From Shewanella electrica (GTDB lineage Bacteria > Pseudomonadota > Gammaproteobacteria > Enterobacterales > Shewanellaceae), in NCBI RefSeq assembly GCF_022321485.1, contig NZ_JAKOGG010000005.1, positions 124,001 to 188,000 of the forward strand: a stretch of 64,000 nucleotides of DNA. Direction: 5' to 3'. The notes beneath the pieces are model-generated. The model did not search any database. It was given only the letters and a program-made list of their open reading frames with translations, and was not told the DNA's origin. The position numbers and the translations under genes were made by a program. Within the stretch, counting starts at the first letter, position 1. Each line of letters opens with the position of its first letter. Below are positions 10,385 to 19,272 of the stretch, piece after piece.

Positions 10385-10756
10385 ATGAAACCCGCAAATA
10401 ATTACGGTATTAAACGCGTTTTTCGCGCCACTGGCTTTTCGATAAAAGGCCTTAAAGCCGCCTGGCAGCACGAAGCCGCCTTTCGGCAAGAGAGCGTGTT
10501 GGCATTGATCATGTTGCCCATCGCCTTGCTGGTGCCAGTGCCGACCGTGGAGCGATTATTGCTAATCCTCACTGTGTTTATTGTGCTGATTGTAGAACTG
10601 CTCAATTCCGCCATCGAAGCTGTAGTTGACCGTGTTGGTGATGAGATCCATCCGCTGTCTGGCCGCGCCAAAGATATCGCGTCGGCCGCGGTATTTTTCA
10701 GTCTGGTGCTGTGTGGTTTAACTTGGGTTACCGTGTTGTGGCCATTGCTGTTCTAA
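10385..10756 (+). CDS. dgkA: Diacylglycerol kinase DgkA
   Basis: Small trimeric inner-membrane kinase that recycles diacylglycerol, a by-product of membrane-derived oligosaccharide or LPS modification, to phosphatidic acid. 123 aa with three membrane helices and the family signature NSAIEAVVDR near residue 70, plus LSGRAKDIASAAV as in the E. coli enzyme. ATG at 10385 gives the standard N-terminus; an in-frame upstream start would add 24 residues. A terminator follows directly. Confidence 0.96.
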   Translation: MKPANNYGIKRVFRATGFSIKGLKAAWQHEAAFRQESVLALIMLPIALLVPVPTVERLLLILTVFIVLIVELLNSAIEAVVDRVGDEIHPLSGRAKDIASAAVFFSLVLCGLTWVTVLWPLLF

Positions 10757-10772
10757 CTCGCTCACCAACAAT

Positions 10773-10807
10773 AAAGCCACTCACCTAAGTTGAGTGGCTT
10801 TATTTTT
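10773..10807. terminator. Bidirectional terminator between dgkA and hdfR
   Basis: Eleven-bp stem AAAGCCACTCA/TGAGTGGCTTT with a seven-base loop and a T-rich tail (TATTTTTT), located between convergent genes. Confidence 0.88.
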
Positions 10808-10837
10808 TGCAACGACTACGACGCTGCTCATTTAAAC

Positions 10838-11686
10838 CTACGACGTACCGCGCCGTAAAAAATCCACCGCGCGACGAATTTCCGATAACCGTTCGTTGTT
10901 GGCAAGATAGCTGATGTACACATTGCGGCTGATGCTCGGTGCATTTTTCACCCAATGTAATGTGCCTTTATCGATTTCGGCCTGCACCATATTTTGTGGT
11001 AAAAACGCCGAACCGCCATTGTTAATCAGAAAATCGAGCGCAATACGCGCTGAACCGGTGTGCAGCACCGGTAACGGCAATTGGGCAAAATCTCTGGCGT
11101 GCTGGATATTAAACGCCGTGCCCCAATCCACCTTAATATATTGCCGCCCACTGAGCTGTTGCAGATTTTCCGCCGGTTCACTGGCCACCAGCGACAACAC
11201 CACCTCACCAATCTGCAGTAACTCAAACTCTTCCAACTTGGGCGGATCAAACGAAATAGCGATATCGAGCGTACGTTCCATCAGTTGCCGCGTCAGCACC
11301 GATTGGGTCAGCACCTCGGTGCGCAGCGAGATGCCCATCATGCCCTTGTGTAGGTTTTGCAAAAACTCTTGTAGGAAGGCATCCCACAAGTTGGGCGCTG
11401 CGCCGATTGCTAATTGCACCGACTGATGTTGGCTGAGCGACACATCTTGCTTGGCTCGCTCCCATGCCATCAACACGGCTTCAGCATGCACTAACATACG
11501 TTCGCCCGCCGGTGTAGGTTGAATGTTATTGCGCTGGCGCTCGAACAATTCAACCCCGAGGATCGTTTCTAACTGTTTGACTCGAAAAGAAACCGCACTG
11601 CGCGTTAGAAATAGATTATCCGCCGCCTTACCAAAATGGCGAGTATGTGACACTTCCAAAAACGTTTTGAGCAGATCGGTATCCAT
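10838..11686 (-). CDS. hdfR: LysR-type regulator HdfR
   Basis: LysR regulator with the N-terminal winged helix (DTDLLKTFLEVSHTRHFGKAADNL) and a C-terminal substrate-binding-type effector domain. The N-terminal 65 residues are close to E. coli HdfR, a repressor of flhDC, and the divergent neighbour is maoP as in enterobacteria, which supports orthology. 282 aa. Whether it controls motility here cannot be seen from the window. Confidence 0.9.
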   Translation of the reverse strand: MDTDLLKTFLEVSHTRHFGKAADNLFLTRSAVSFRVKQLETILGVELFERQRNNIQPTPAGERMLVHAEAVLMAWERAKQDVSLSQHQSVQLAIGAAPNLWDAFLQEFLQNLHKGMMGISLRTEVLTQSVLTRQLMERTLDIAISFDPPKLEEFELLQIGEVVLSLVASEPAENLQQLSGRQYIKVDWGTAFNIQHARDFAQLPLPVLHTGSARIALDFLINNGGSAFLPQNMVQAEIDKGTLHWVKNAPSISRNVYISYLANNERLSEIRRAVDFLRRGTS

Positions 11687-11797
11687 AAAATTCTTTCAAC
11701 AAGGGGGTAAAATTTTTTTGATTTATTTACGCATAATACTAGCCAATACTCTGCTTGAAAATCTCCTGCTCAGGTAAATTTTACGAGGAATGAGACT
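11687..11797. promoter_or_regulatory. hdfR-maoP divergent control region
   Basis: 111-bp AT-rich intergenic segment between divergent genes. In E. coli the corresponding region carries maoS, the cis site recognised by the MaoP system. CCAATACTCTGC at about 11744-11755 is the least AT-rich part, but I cannot verify it as a maoS equivalent. A GAGGAA ribosome-binding site precedes maoP. Confidence 0.4.
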
Positions 11798-12247
11798 ATG
11801 TTAAGCACAACTTCTACATCCATGAACACAGCAGTTTTGGTGAATGCAGAAACTGCGACTAGTTTTTCATCTGATCGTCCATTTTACGATGATGCTAACT
11901 TCCCCCGTGGTTTCAAACGTTCAGGCGACTTTACCAACAAGGAAGCCGAGCTGTTAGAAACCTACGGCGTTGCGCTACGGGATTTAGCTAAACGTAGCCG
12001 TACTGCGATTAATGCCGAAGAGCAACACTTTGTTGACGTTGCCACGGGTCAAGCGGACGCGGAAACCACGTTAGAGAAACTGTGGCTGAAATACACCAAA
12101 CTGGCGATGGGCAAACCTTTTTATGCCGTGGTTGGTACCACGCTCATCAAAAGCAGTAGCCATGTTGCCGACTCGGTAGAAATGTTAGAAACCGATATCG
12201 AGTTAGCAGAAGACAGCGATGAAGCTGAAGTCAGTGAAGTAGACTAG
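11798..12247 (+). CDS. maoP: MaoP (YifE, DUF413), Ori macrodomain protein
   Basis: DUF413 protein. The core FYDDANFPRGFKRSGDF TNKEAELLE aligns with E. coli YifE/MaoP, which with its site maoS organises the Ori macrodomain. 149 aa, longer than the E. coli protein through an N-terminal Ser/Thr-rich extension and an acidic C-terminal tail (EDSDEAEVSEVD). A start inside the extension is possible, but ATG 11798 has the GAGGAA Shine-Dalgarno. The divergent hdfR neighbour is conserved. Confidence 0.9.
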   Translation: MLSTTSTSMNTAVLVNAETATSFSSDRPFYDDANFPRGFKRSGDFTNKEAELLETYGVALRDLAKRSRTAINAEEQHFVDVATGQADAETTLEKLWLKYTKLAMGKPFYAVVGTTLIKSSSHVADSVEMLETDIELAEDSDEAEVSEVD

Positions 12248-12268
12248 ACCACACATACGCCACACAGC

Positions 12269-12295
12269 AAAAAGGAGACCGACGGTCTCCTTTTT
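12269..12295. terminator. Bidirectional terminator between maoP and the M28 peptidase gene
   Basis: AAAAAGGAGACC/GGTCTCCTTTTT perfect stem with a three-base loop, between convergent genes. Confidence 0.92.
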
Positions 12296-12320
12296 CACTT
12301 AGGCGATAGGCGCAATGCGA

Positions 12321-13925
12321 CTAACGATCATCTTGCGCACGGCGCTTTTTAAAGTCTGAGTCTTCCAACCATTTGGGCCAATCACGATTATGGGTCAACG
12401 CATCAATCACGTCGCTCATGAGTGACAGATCTTGTTTCACGCCATCCAGTGTCCAGTTTGGATCATAATCATCGGCGGCTTGGTGGTATTTATGCGCGAT
12501 ATAGTCTGGATCGGTATCGCCTAAACTCATAAATAACAAGCCCGGCACGCCCTCTTTAGCAAAGGCGAAATGATCTGAGCGGAACATCAAACCATTTTGT
12601 GGACGCGGATCAGGCTTCACATGACGTCCCTGCTTGGCTGCAGCATCGGCCATATATTTTTCTAGCTCCGACACGCCATTACCGTAACGCAAAATGTAAT
12701 CGACGCTTTGGCCCATGTTCATGCCGTCGATATTCAAAAATGCCACCATCTGCTTGGTCGGCATTGGTGGATTTTCGGCAAAATACTGCGCACCGATAAG
12801 ACCGGTTTCTTCCGCGGTAAAGGCAGCAAACACCACTGAGCGCTCCGGCGCATCTTTACCGGTCAAACTCTTGAAGTGGCGCGCTAAATCCAGCACACCA
12901 GCAACGCCAGAGGCATTATCCACGGCGCCGTTATAAATCACCGGTTTGCCATCAACCATCTCTTTGCCAAGATGATCCCAGTGGGCGTGCATCAACACAT
13001 ATTCATCAGGATATTTGCTACCACGCAATACACCCGCAACGTTGTGCGACTCAGCACGTTCGATACCGTTTTTCAGCGTCAGATTGGCTTTCATATTCAA
13101 TGGAATCGCTTTGAAGCCAGGCTTTTCCGCAGTGTGTTTGATTTGGTCGAAATCAATGCCCGCTTTGGCAAACACTTTTTGTGCCACACCATGCTGGATC
13201 CAGCCCATGATGCCCACTTTTGACATATTGTCGTGGTCATCCACCAAGGTGAAACGTGTGGTAGTGCCACCCGCAGCCACTACATTCCAACCGTAAGCGG
13301 CTGGGGCAGTTTCGTGCACGATAAACACAGCTTTAGCACCTTGGCGTGCCGCTTCTTCATATTTGTAAGTCCAACGGCCATAGTAAGTCATGGCGTTACC
13401 TTTAAATACGTTGGGATCTTGGGTAGCAAAGCCTGGATCGTTCACCAGCACAATCACGGTTTTGCCTTTGACATCGACACCGGCGTAATCATTCCAGCCA
13501 TATTCTGGCGCGTTGATGCCGTAGCCAACAAACACGACGTCGCTATCTTTTACGTCCACTTCTTGGGCAAGTTGCTCAGTGCGGGCAATAAAGTCATCAC
13601 CTAATTTAAAGGTCATATCGCCCATGCTGAGTTGCATGTCTTTGTTAAGCGGTGTAATTTTCGCCATCGGCACTTTTTGTAGAAAGTTTTTGCCAAAAGC
13701 GGGGGCAAGACCGATATCTTTAAAGGACTTTTCTAGGTAGGTTAGCGTCAACAACTCGCCTTTAGACAGCGGCGCACGACCTTCAAACTGGTCACTGGCA
13801 AGGGTTTTAACGTCGTTGCGATAAGCTTGTTCATTAAACTGATATGGCGCGGCTTGAAGCACAGGTGTCAACATCAACCCCGCCATACCTAACAAAGAAC
13901 GGAATTTCACTGCATGTTCCTTCAC
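12321..13925 (-). CDS. Secreted M28 family zinc metallopeptidase with PA domain
   Basis: Exported aminopeptidase-like enzyme. The signal peptide ends around LTPVLQAAPYQ. A protease-associated (PA) insert lies around residues 130-230 and the M28 catalytic domain runs from about 300 to 510. Zinc ligands and catalytic residues are readable: HAHWDHLG (His), DNASGVAG (bridging Asp), EETGLIG (Glu pair), NIDGMN (Asp) and RSDHFAFA (His). 534 aa. Peptide scavenging in the periplasm or outside the cell is inferred from the family. A 250-bp divergent region separates it from the diguanylate cyclase gene. Confidence 0.92.
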   Translation of the reverse strand: MKEHAVKFRSLLGMAGLMLTPVLQAAPYQFNEQAYRNDVKTLASDQFEGRAPLSKGELLTLTYLEKSFKDIGLAPAFGKNFLQKVPMAKITPLNKDMQLSMGDMTFKLGDDFIARTEQLAQEVDVKDSDVVFVGYGINAPEYGWNDYAGVDVKGKTVIVLVNDPGFATQDPNVFKGNAMTYYGRWTYKYEEAARQGAKAVFIVHETAPAAYGWNVVAAGGTTTRFTLVDDHDNMSKVGIMGWIQHGVAQKVFAKAGIDFDQIKHTAEKPGFKAIPLNMKANLTLKNGIERAESHNVAGVLRGSKYPDEYVLMHAHWDHLGKEMVDGKPVIYNGAVDNASGVAGVLDLARHFKSLTGKDAPERSVVFAAFTAEETGLIGAQYFAENPPMPTKQMVAFLNIDGMNMGQSVDYILRYGNGVSELEKYMADAAAKQGRHVKPDPRPQNGLMFRSDHFAFAKEGVPGLLFMSLGDTDPDYIAHKYHQAADDYDPNWTLDGVKQDLSLMSDVIDALTHNRDWPKWLEDSDFKKRRAQDDR

Positions 13926-14174
13926 ATTGTTATAAATAGGTTTTCATTCTAGCAGCGAATATGCTCGCGGCAATCGCAACTTAGGGCTTGAGCACGAGTA
14001 ACGCTTGAATTTTTATTCAGAATAAATGCGTTATCAACGCTGGTAGGCCGATGAGACCAGCGAATTAAGCCTGCAGAAATCAGGCAGTGGCCGCCAAGGC
14101 AGCTACACTAAAAATTGTAATTTGATGTTCCAGCCCTTTCCGATGGACAAAGAATAAACGTTTAGGAATGTTTT

Positions 14175-15203
14175 ATGGCGTTATCTCTGCTGCAACAAGC
14201 GGCACAATATTTAAAAAAAGCACTGCCGTTAATGCTCAAGTACCAAATCCCGATAACGCCGACAAACTATGCGCTGTGGTATACCTATGTGAGTGAGCAA
14301 AACTCTCAGCTCAATAGCCAGTTGGATGAAATCGTTAATCAATATCAGACTTGCCCACCCTCTGCGGCAGAGCAGCTTTACCGCGAGCATATTGGCAGCG
14401 AGCAAGACCTGAACACGCGTGAACTGCGCCAGAGTGTGGAAGCGATGACAGTGGAACTCAGCCAATCGCTGCGCGACACCAGCCTAGATACCACTACTTT
14501 TCGTGAACGTTTAGACAAAAACTTCGGCAAGTTAAATCAGTTGGAGCAGCAAGCCACCAGCCTTGAGCAGATCATGGATATGGTGCGTAACTTGGTGCAG
14601 GATTCGGGCGAAATTCTCAACAGTACCGACTATTTCCACCAGCAGCTCGAAAAAGCGCAGAAAGAGATCTCACTGCTACAGCAAAAACTGCAAGAAGCAG
14701 AAAAGGACGGTCTGTTCGATGCCCTTACCGGCTGCTATAACCGCCGCGCCTTTGATCTTGATGTCAAACTGCTGGTGAAAGAGGTGCCGAATAAGCTTTG
14801 CGTCATCATGGCCGATATCGATCACTTCAAACGCGTCAACGATACCTATGGCCATATGTTAGGCGATCAGGTGCTTAAGGCGGTTTCATCGCGACTACGA
14901 GAAACCTGCCGCGACGGCATGAAGGTATATCGTTTTGGTGGTGAAGAGTTTGCCATTGTGGTGCCTAATAGCCAACTGCGCATGGCACGGCATGTCGCCG
15001 AATCATTCAGACGCAGCATTGAGAAGGTCAGTGTCAAAGACCGCCGCAAAAATGCCACCATCAATAATATCAGCGCCTCGTTTGGCGTGTCGGAATGGCA
15101 GAGCAAAGATAGCCCCGCAAAGTTATTGGAACGTGCTGACGCACAACTTTACGAGGCTAAACGTTTAGGACGTAATCGAGTGATGCCAATCAGCAATGAT
15201 TAG
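14175..15203 (+). CDS. Diguanylate cyclase with soluble coiled-coil N-terminus
   Basis: The C-terminal GGDEF domain (about residues 175-340) has an intact active site, RFGGEEF, so it probably makes c-di-GMP. The N-terminal 170 residues are helical with a coiled coil (EKAQKEISLLQQKLQEAE) and no membrane segment, so the protein is probably cytoplasmic. The usual RxxD inhibitory I-site before GGDEF is not evident (the stretch reads CRDGMKVYRFGGEEF). The start follows TTTAGGA. Its 3' end overlaps the convergent acyltransferase gene by 14 bp. Confidence 0.9.
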   Translation: MALSLLQQAAQYLKKALPLMLKYQIPITPTNYALWYTYVSEQNSQLNSQLDEIVNQYQTCPPSAAEQLYREHIGSEQDLNTRELRQSVEAMTVELSQSLRDTSLDTTTFRERLDKNFGKLNQLEQQATSLEQIMDMVRNLVQDSGEILNSTDYFHQQLEKAQKEISLLQQKLQEAEKDGLFDALTGCYNRRAFDLDVKLLVKEVPNKLCVIMADIDHFKRVNDTYGHMLGDQVLKAVSSRLRETCRDGMKVYRFGGEEFAIVVPNSQLRMARHVAESFRRSIEKVSVKDRRKNATINNISASFGVSEWQSKDSPAKLLERADAQLYEAKRLGRNRVMPISND

Positions 15204-16380
15204 CCGCAGCCTCAGTGACGGCAACATCATCAGCAACGGAGTTAGCCGCAACGGCTGGCGCTTCATGACGTTGATTCACCACAGGTTTAGCGTACATCTG
15301 TTGTAACCGTTCAGCGGTGGCGGCGGATAAACCTTGGCTGCGCTGCGCCAACTGCTGCTGCGCCGCTAACAGTTGGCTATCGGTTAAGGTTTGTCCCTGC
15401 AGCTGTTGGTGAGCAACGAGGTTGCTTGGGTGCAGATAATAACGTTGCCAAATCTGCTCATTAATCGCGGCGGCGACGGCTTCCGCCGAATCTAACGGCT
15501 GCTGTAACGGCGTACCAAATGACAGATGAATATGACCTTTCTGACCAACAAACCCCGCCACAATACTGTTGATATCTTCGCTATCCCGCTTCTCGTAACA
15601 CCCTGATTCAGCAATACATTGCAACTCTTTCGCCTTGGCAATATCGCATGGGTCCCATTCATACGAGATGGCTACCGGCACGATATTGAGCGAGGTAATA
15701 TAGTCGCTAAACGCCATGGTTTTAGGGCGATTTAGCCCCAGCATAGAGATCACCGCAGGATTGGTACGATCATCACCATCTTTGGCACGACCTTCGCGCT
15801 GAGCAATCCAGATATGTTCGTTGTCACTGGTGAGCGATTGATGAATAAAGGCGGAGAGTTGTTTTGAGGCTTTCAGCTTGTCACGCGGACTTTTAGCTGA
15901 GCGCTTCACCACAAAGCTCTTGTTGACGCGGATTAAGTCTTCCACATATTTTTGCGTCATCAAGTTGTCGCCCACGGCAATGCGCAAGGTGCGTTGCCCG
16001 TTTTCGTGCAGGGCGTAGTTGACTAATGCGGGATCTAACACGATGTCGCGGTGGTTACTGATAAACAAACAGGCACGGTCTTTGGGCAGATGTTCCAACC
16101 CTGACACGGTTAAATTGCTGACACTGCGGTCGATCATCTGCTGCAAATATTGCAGCACCATCAGCTGTACGTCGTGTACGCAGTTCAGCTTAGCCGCTTT
16201 ACTTTGCAGGCCACGACGAATCAATGGTCGAATAATCCAAGGCAGATATTTGGCCAATTTGGGAAAACGCAGGTGCGCCATCGCGCGAATAAAATCTGGG
16301 CTAGCGACTACACGCGCTAACACCTCGTTGACTTCGGAGTCATCGTAAGGACGAATATCGTCAAAGTTATTATTGTTCAT
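15190..16380 (-). CDS. PlsC-superfamily acyltransferase
   Basis: Acyltransferase of the glycerolphosphate acyltransferase fold, cytoplasmic or membrane-associated. The acceptor motif appears as FISNHRDIVLDPA, the HRDIxLD variant rather than the standard NHX4D. Downstream are IAQREGRAKDGDD (equivalent of the EGxR block) and a third block near LNIVPVAISYEWDP. 396 aa, longer than PlsC, with a Gln/Leu-rich C-terminal extension. The substrate is unknown. The start is ATG 16380. The 3' end overlaps the diguanylate cyclase gene. Confidence 0.85.
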   Translation of the reverse strand: MNNNNFDDIRPYDDSEVNEVLARVVASPDFIRAMAHLRFPKLAKYLPWIIRPLIRRGLQSKAAKLNCVHDVQLMVLQYLQQMIDRSVSNLTVSGLEHLPKDRACLFISNHRDIVLDPALVNYALHENGQRTLRIAVGDNLMTQKYVEDLIRVNKSFVVKRSAKSPRDKLKASKQLSAFIHQSLTSDNEHIWIAQREGRAKDGDDRTNPAVISMLGLNRPKTMAFSDYITSLNIVPVAISYEWDPCDIAKAKELQCIAESGCYEKRDSEDINSIVAGFVGQKGHIHLSFGTPLQQPLDSAEAVAAAINEQIWQRYYLHPSNLVAHQQLQGQTLTDSQLLAAQQQLAQRSQGLSAATAERLQQMYAKPVVNQRHEAPAVAANSVADDVAVTEAAANHC

Positions 16381-16432
16381 TCAACCCGTTCAGTTACGGC
16401 GTGATGGCCTACAACTGACCTACTTGGCAATA

Positions 16433-16464
16433 CAAAAAAGACAGGCAATGCTACCACTGCCTGT
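16433..16464 (-). terminator. Terminator of the sortase operon
   Basis: On the minus strand, ACAGGCA/TGCCTGT with a ten-base loop is followed by a T6 run, 41 bp beyond the sortase stop codon. Confidence 0.85.
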
Positions 16465-16504
16465 GTTTATCGCACAACGCCGACAAGTTAACCTCGCGGC
16501 GAAG

Positions 16505-17101
16505 CTAAGCTGAATGTTGCCACAACGGCATGGCGATTTCGTCCGCCTGCACCACAAAACGTAACTCGGCGCCGCCATTGAGCGCATTGAATGGATAACA
16601 GGTGAGCAAGGTCAGCATCGGTGCGCCTTGGTCTTGTAACCACTGAGTTTGCGATTGATGCACAATCATGGTGGAACGAATGCGGTAGTAGTAAATATCC
16701 CCGGTCATTGATTGCAGACGGATCTCTTGGCCTTTTTTGGCATGGGCCAGCACGGCAAAGTGCGTATCGCGATGACCGGCTATCACAGTATTACCGCCCT
16801 TGCCCGCTGCCGCACTCGACAACACTTGTGCCGGACCAAACGCTAAGTTGCGCCCGCTCGCCCCAGCTAACACGTACAGAGGCTGATTATCACCAACCCA
16901 CAGTTTTCCAATCGGATGGGTATCGGCCCAAAACCATGGTTTGTGCGCGGCACCATCTTTAATGGTTTTATCCCAGGCTTCCTCAATCAGGTATTGAGCA
17001 AACATCGCCTTGGCTTGCATATATCCTCCTTTGGCCATTACGGCCGCGCCAACGAACATCAGCATTAGCGCGGCAAGCTGTACCCACTGACGCCGTTTCA
17101 T
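16505..17101 (-). CDS. Class GN sortase
   Basis: Gram-negative sortase of the dedicated (PDS) system. An N-terminal membrane anchor (LAALMLMFVGAAVMA) places the transpeptidase in the periplasm. The catalytic His is in IAGHRDTHF, the catalytic Cys in TLLTCYPF, and a conserved Arg follows in ELRFVV. ATG 17101 overlaps the upstream TGA as ATGA, a translational coupling signal, so it is preferred to the TTG three codons upstream. It should cleave the MPQTA signal of the VIT/VWA protein encoded directly upstream. Confidence 0.95.
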   Translation of the reverse strand: MKRRQWVQLAALMLMFVGAAVMAKGGYMQAKAMFAQYLIEEAWDKTIKDGAAHKPWFWADTHPIGKLWVGDNQPLYVLAGASGRNLAFGPAQVLSSAAAGKGGNTVIAGHRDTHFAVLAHAKKGQEIRLQSMTGDIYYYRIRSTMIVHQSQTQWLQDQGAPMLTLLTCYPFNALNGGAELRFVVQADEIAMPLWQHSA

Positions 17102-19254
17102 GACACACAACGTTGTTGCTTAGGGTGGCGACTCAACCAGCATAGCGCACCACCAAGTAGCAGCATCAGCGCGCCTAACAGTAGTAACAAACGACTGTTG
17201 CTGGCGGTTTGTGGCATGTTGCCTGGTGGCTGCCAACCCGCGGGCATTTTGCTGGCAATCTCTGCCTGCGGTGTGTCGGGGGCATTAGGATTTACCGGCG
17301 TCACGTCCACCGCCACTAAACTGGTGTACTGACTGACTAAGTGGTACTTCATCGCTAACGCCGTCACTTGCTGCTCGGTGCGGTCACGATTGCTGTCATC
17401 TTGTGCCAGTTCCAGCGCGCCAATTTGACCACGCGCCCAAAGCAGATCGAGTCCACTATCACGCAGCTCTGGCGTCAATGTCAGTTGCTGTTGCCAAAAT
17501 TGCCCAGCAACATTGCCAGAGATCGTCAAACTACTATGCCGTCCACGAGCTTGCTTGATGCTGACTACCACAGGTTCACCTAGGTAAAGATCAGGAATTT
17601 GTGCTGGCCAGTAATCGGGCACGGTGCCGTCGGCAAAACGCAGTTGCACATCAGTCACCACCGGCGCGGCAATTTTTTCGAGCAAAGCGACGGTTTTTGT
17701 CGATACATCTTCGCCGTAACCGATGTAAGTAAAGGTGCCACGGCCCGCCTGTGCAGCGCGTTTCATAAAGTAAGCATTGGGCGCGCTGCCAATACCCACG
17801 GTGAATAGCCGACTGTCGCCCAAACGCTGATGAATAAAGTTAAAAAGTTGTTTTTCATTGCCTACGGCACCGTCGGTCATGAAGATCACTTGGCGCAACA
17901 CACCTTGTGGCACTTGATAGTTGCTTGGCAATGCCGCATCCAACGCTCTCCCCATTTCGGTGCCACCATTAGCTTGTAGCTGGGCAACAAACTGCTGCGC
18001 GCGGCCAATATTACTGGCAGTTGCCGGGAGACTTTGTGGCGCTAATGCCGATACATCGCTGCTGAAAGCCAACACGTTAAAACTGTCTTGTGGTCGTAAG
18101 CTGGTCAGTGCAAAACGCACCGCCTCTTTGGCTTGTTGCATGGAAGCACCGCTCATCGACCCGGAAGTATCCACCACTAACACTAAATCGCGCGGCATCG
18201 GCTGCTCTGGTTTACTTTGTGGCGGCATCAGCATTAACAAGCTGTAATCCTGCGGCGCAGCGGCTTGGGTGCCGGTTTCGGCCAGCGGATGAGTCTGCCC
18301 TTGTTGGCTAAACAGTGCCGCTTGGGGCGCGCTACCATTCGCTGGTTGCCAGCTAAAGATGAAATCACGGTCAGCCACCATGTTGGCAAACTTAAATTGC
18401 TGCTGGTCACCATCATCAGCCAACTTAGTTAACGGATGGCTCGGTGATGTGGCGGTGGCGAGTGGCACACCTGCGCGTAAATCTAAGTTGATGCTGACAC
18501 TGCCATTATCGGTGGCTGCGGTAACTGGCGCGGGATCATAGCTGAAGTCGCCCATGATGTCGGCGGCGTCATCCACATCGGCATAATCCTGCGGCACGTA
18601 GCGTGGTGTGTAGGTCATCGGAAAGCGCACTGACAACGCCCCTTCGCGATATTCCACTTGCTGCTGGTAACTAAATTGCACCTTGATGGTTTGCCCGGGG
18701 CCAAGGTTGGCTACCTCAGCGGTGAACAGATTCGGCCGTTGCTGGCTCAGCAGCGATGCTTGTTTGCCTTGGGCTTTGGCTTGTTCAAACATCTGTTTGG
18801 CTCTCTGTTTCGGTTGGATCTGTCCTTCAATTACGCGCTCACCAATCTGCATGTTGAGTGAATCAACCGCGGCATTTTCTGGCAGCGGGAACAGATAACG
18901 CCCGTGCAACCATTGTTCGCTGGCGTTGGTGTAACTTTGGGTGACAGTGACCCGATTGGTCCATCCGTTGATCTGCATATCCACTTGAGTCGTCAGCTTC
19001 GGCGGTGCGACTTCACCGGCATCGTTGAACAGCTGCATCGTGCCACTGCCCGGCCAATCGGGATTCAACCGTAATGGGCTATCGGCCGAAGCCATGGCAC
19101 TGACCGAATTCAGTAGATTGAGCAGCAGTAAACCGAGCAGTAGTAATCCCGCGGTGGCAAGGCTATTGGCCAACCATAATGGCGGCCGAATTAGCGCTGC
19201 CAGCGCGCAAGGGCGCTGGCGGGATGGGTAGTTCATTTCCATTGACTTGACCAT
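17098..19254 (-). CDS. Marine proteobacterial sortase target protein (VIT + VWA)
   Basis: Substrate of the adjacent sortase. Domain order: an N-terminal hydrophobic export segment (about residues 25-50), a VIT domain with LHGRYLFPLPENAAVDSL, then a VWA domain with a complete MIDAS start (VDTSGSMSG, near residue 360). The cell-wall-sorting-like tail is MPQTA (about residue 679), a hydrophobic helix (LLLLLGALMLLLGGALCWL) and basic RHPKQQR. The VIT/VWA pair resembles inter-alpha-trypsin inhibitor heavy chains and suggests adhesion or ligand binding. It is the middle gene of pdsO-target-sortase, and its stop codon overlaps the sortase start. Confidence 0.95.
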   Translation of the reverse strand: MVKSMEMNYPSRQRPCALAALIRPPLWLANSLATAGLLLLGLLLLNLLNSVSAMASADSPLRLNPDWPGSGTMQLFNDAGEVAPPKLTTQVDMQINGWTNRVTVTQSYTNASEQWLHGRYLFPLPENAAVDSLNMQIGERVIEGQIQPKQRAKQMFEQAKAQGKQASLLSQQRPNLFTAEVANLGPGQTIKVQFSYQQQVEYREGALSVRFPMTYTPRYVPQDYADVDDAADIMGDFSYDPAPVTAATDNGSVSINLDLRAGVPLATATSPSHPLTKLADDGDQQQFKFANMVADRDFIFSWQPANGSAPQAALFSQQGQTHPLAETGTQAAAPQDYSLLMLMPPQSKPEQPMPRDLVLVVDTSGSMSGASMQQAKEAVRFALTSLRPQDSFNVLAFSSDVSALAPQSLPATASNIGRAQQFVAQLQANGGTEMGRALDAALPSNYQVPQGVLRQVIFMTDGAVGNEKQLFNFIHQRLGDSRLFTVGIGSAPNAYFMKRAAQAGRGTFTYIGYGEDVSTKTVALLEKIAAPVVTDVQLRFADGTVPDYWPAQIPDLYLGEPVVVSIKQARGRHSSLTISGNVAGQFWQQQLTLTPELRDSGLDLLWARGQIGALELAQDDSNRDRTEQQVTALAMKYHLVSQYTSLVAVDVTPVNPNAPDTPQAEIASKMPAGWQPPGNMPQTASNSRLLLLLGALMLLLGGALCWLSRHPKQQRCVS

Positions 19255-19272
19255 CAGCTAAGTTCTCCGCCA

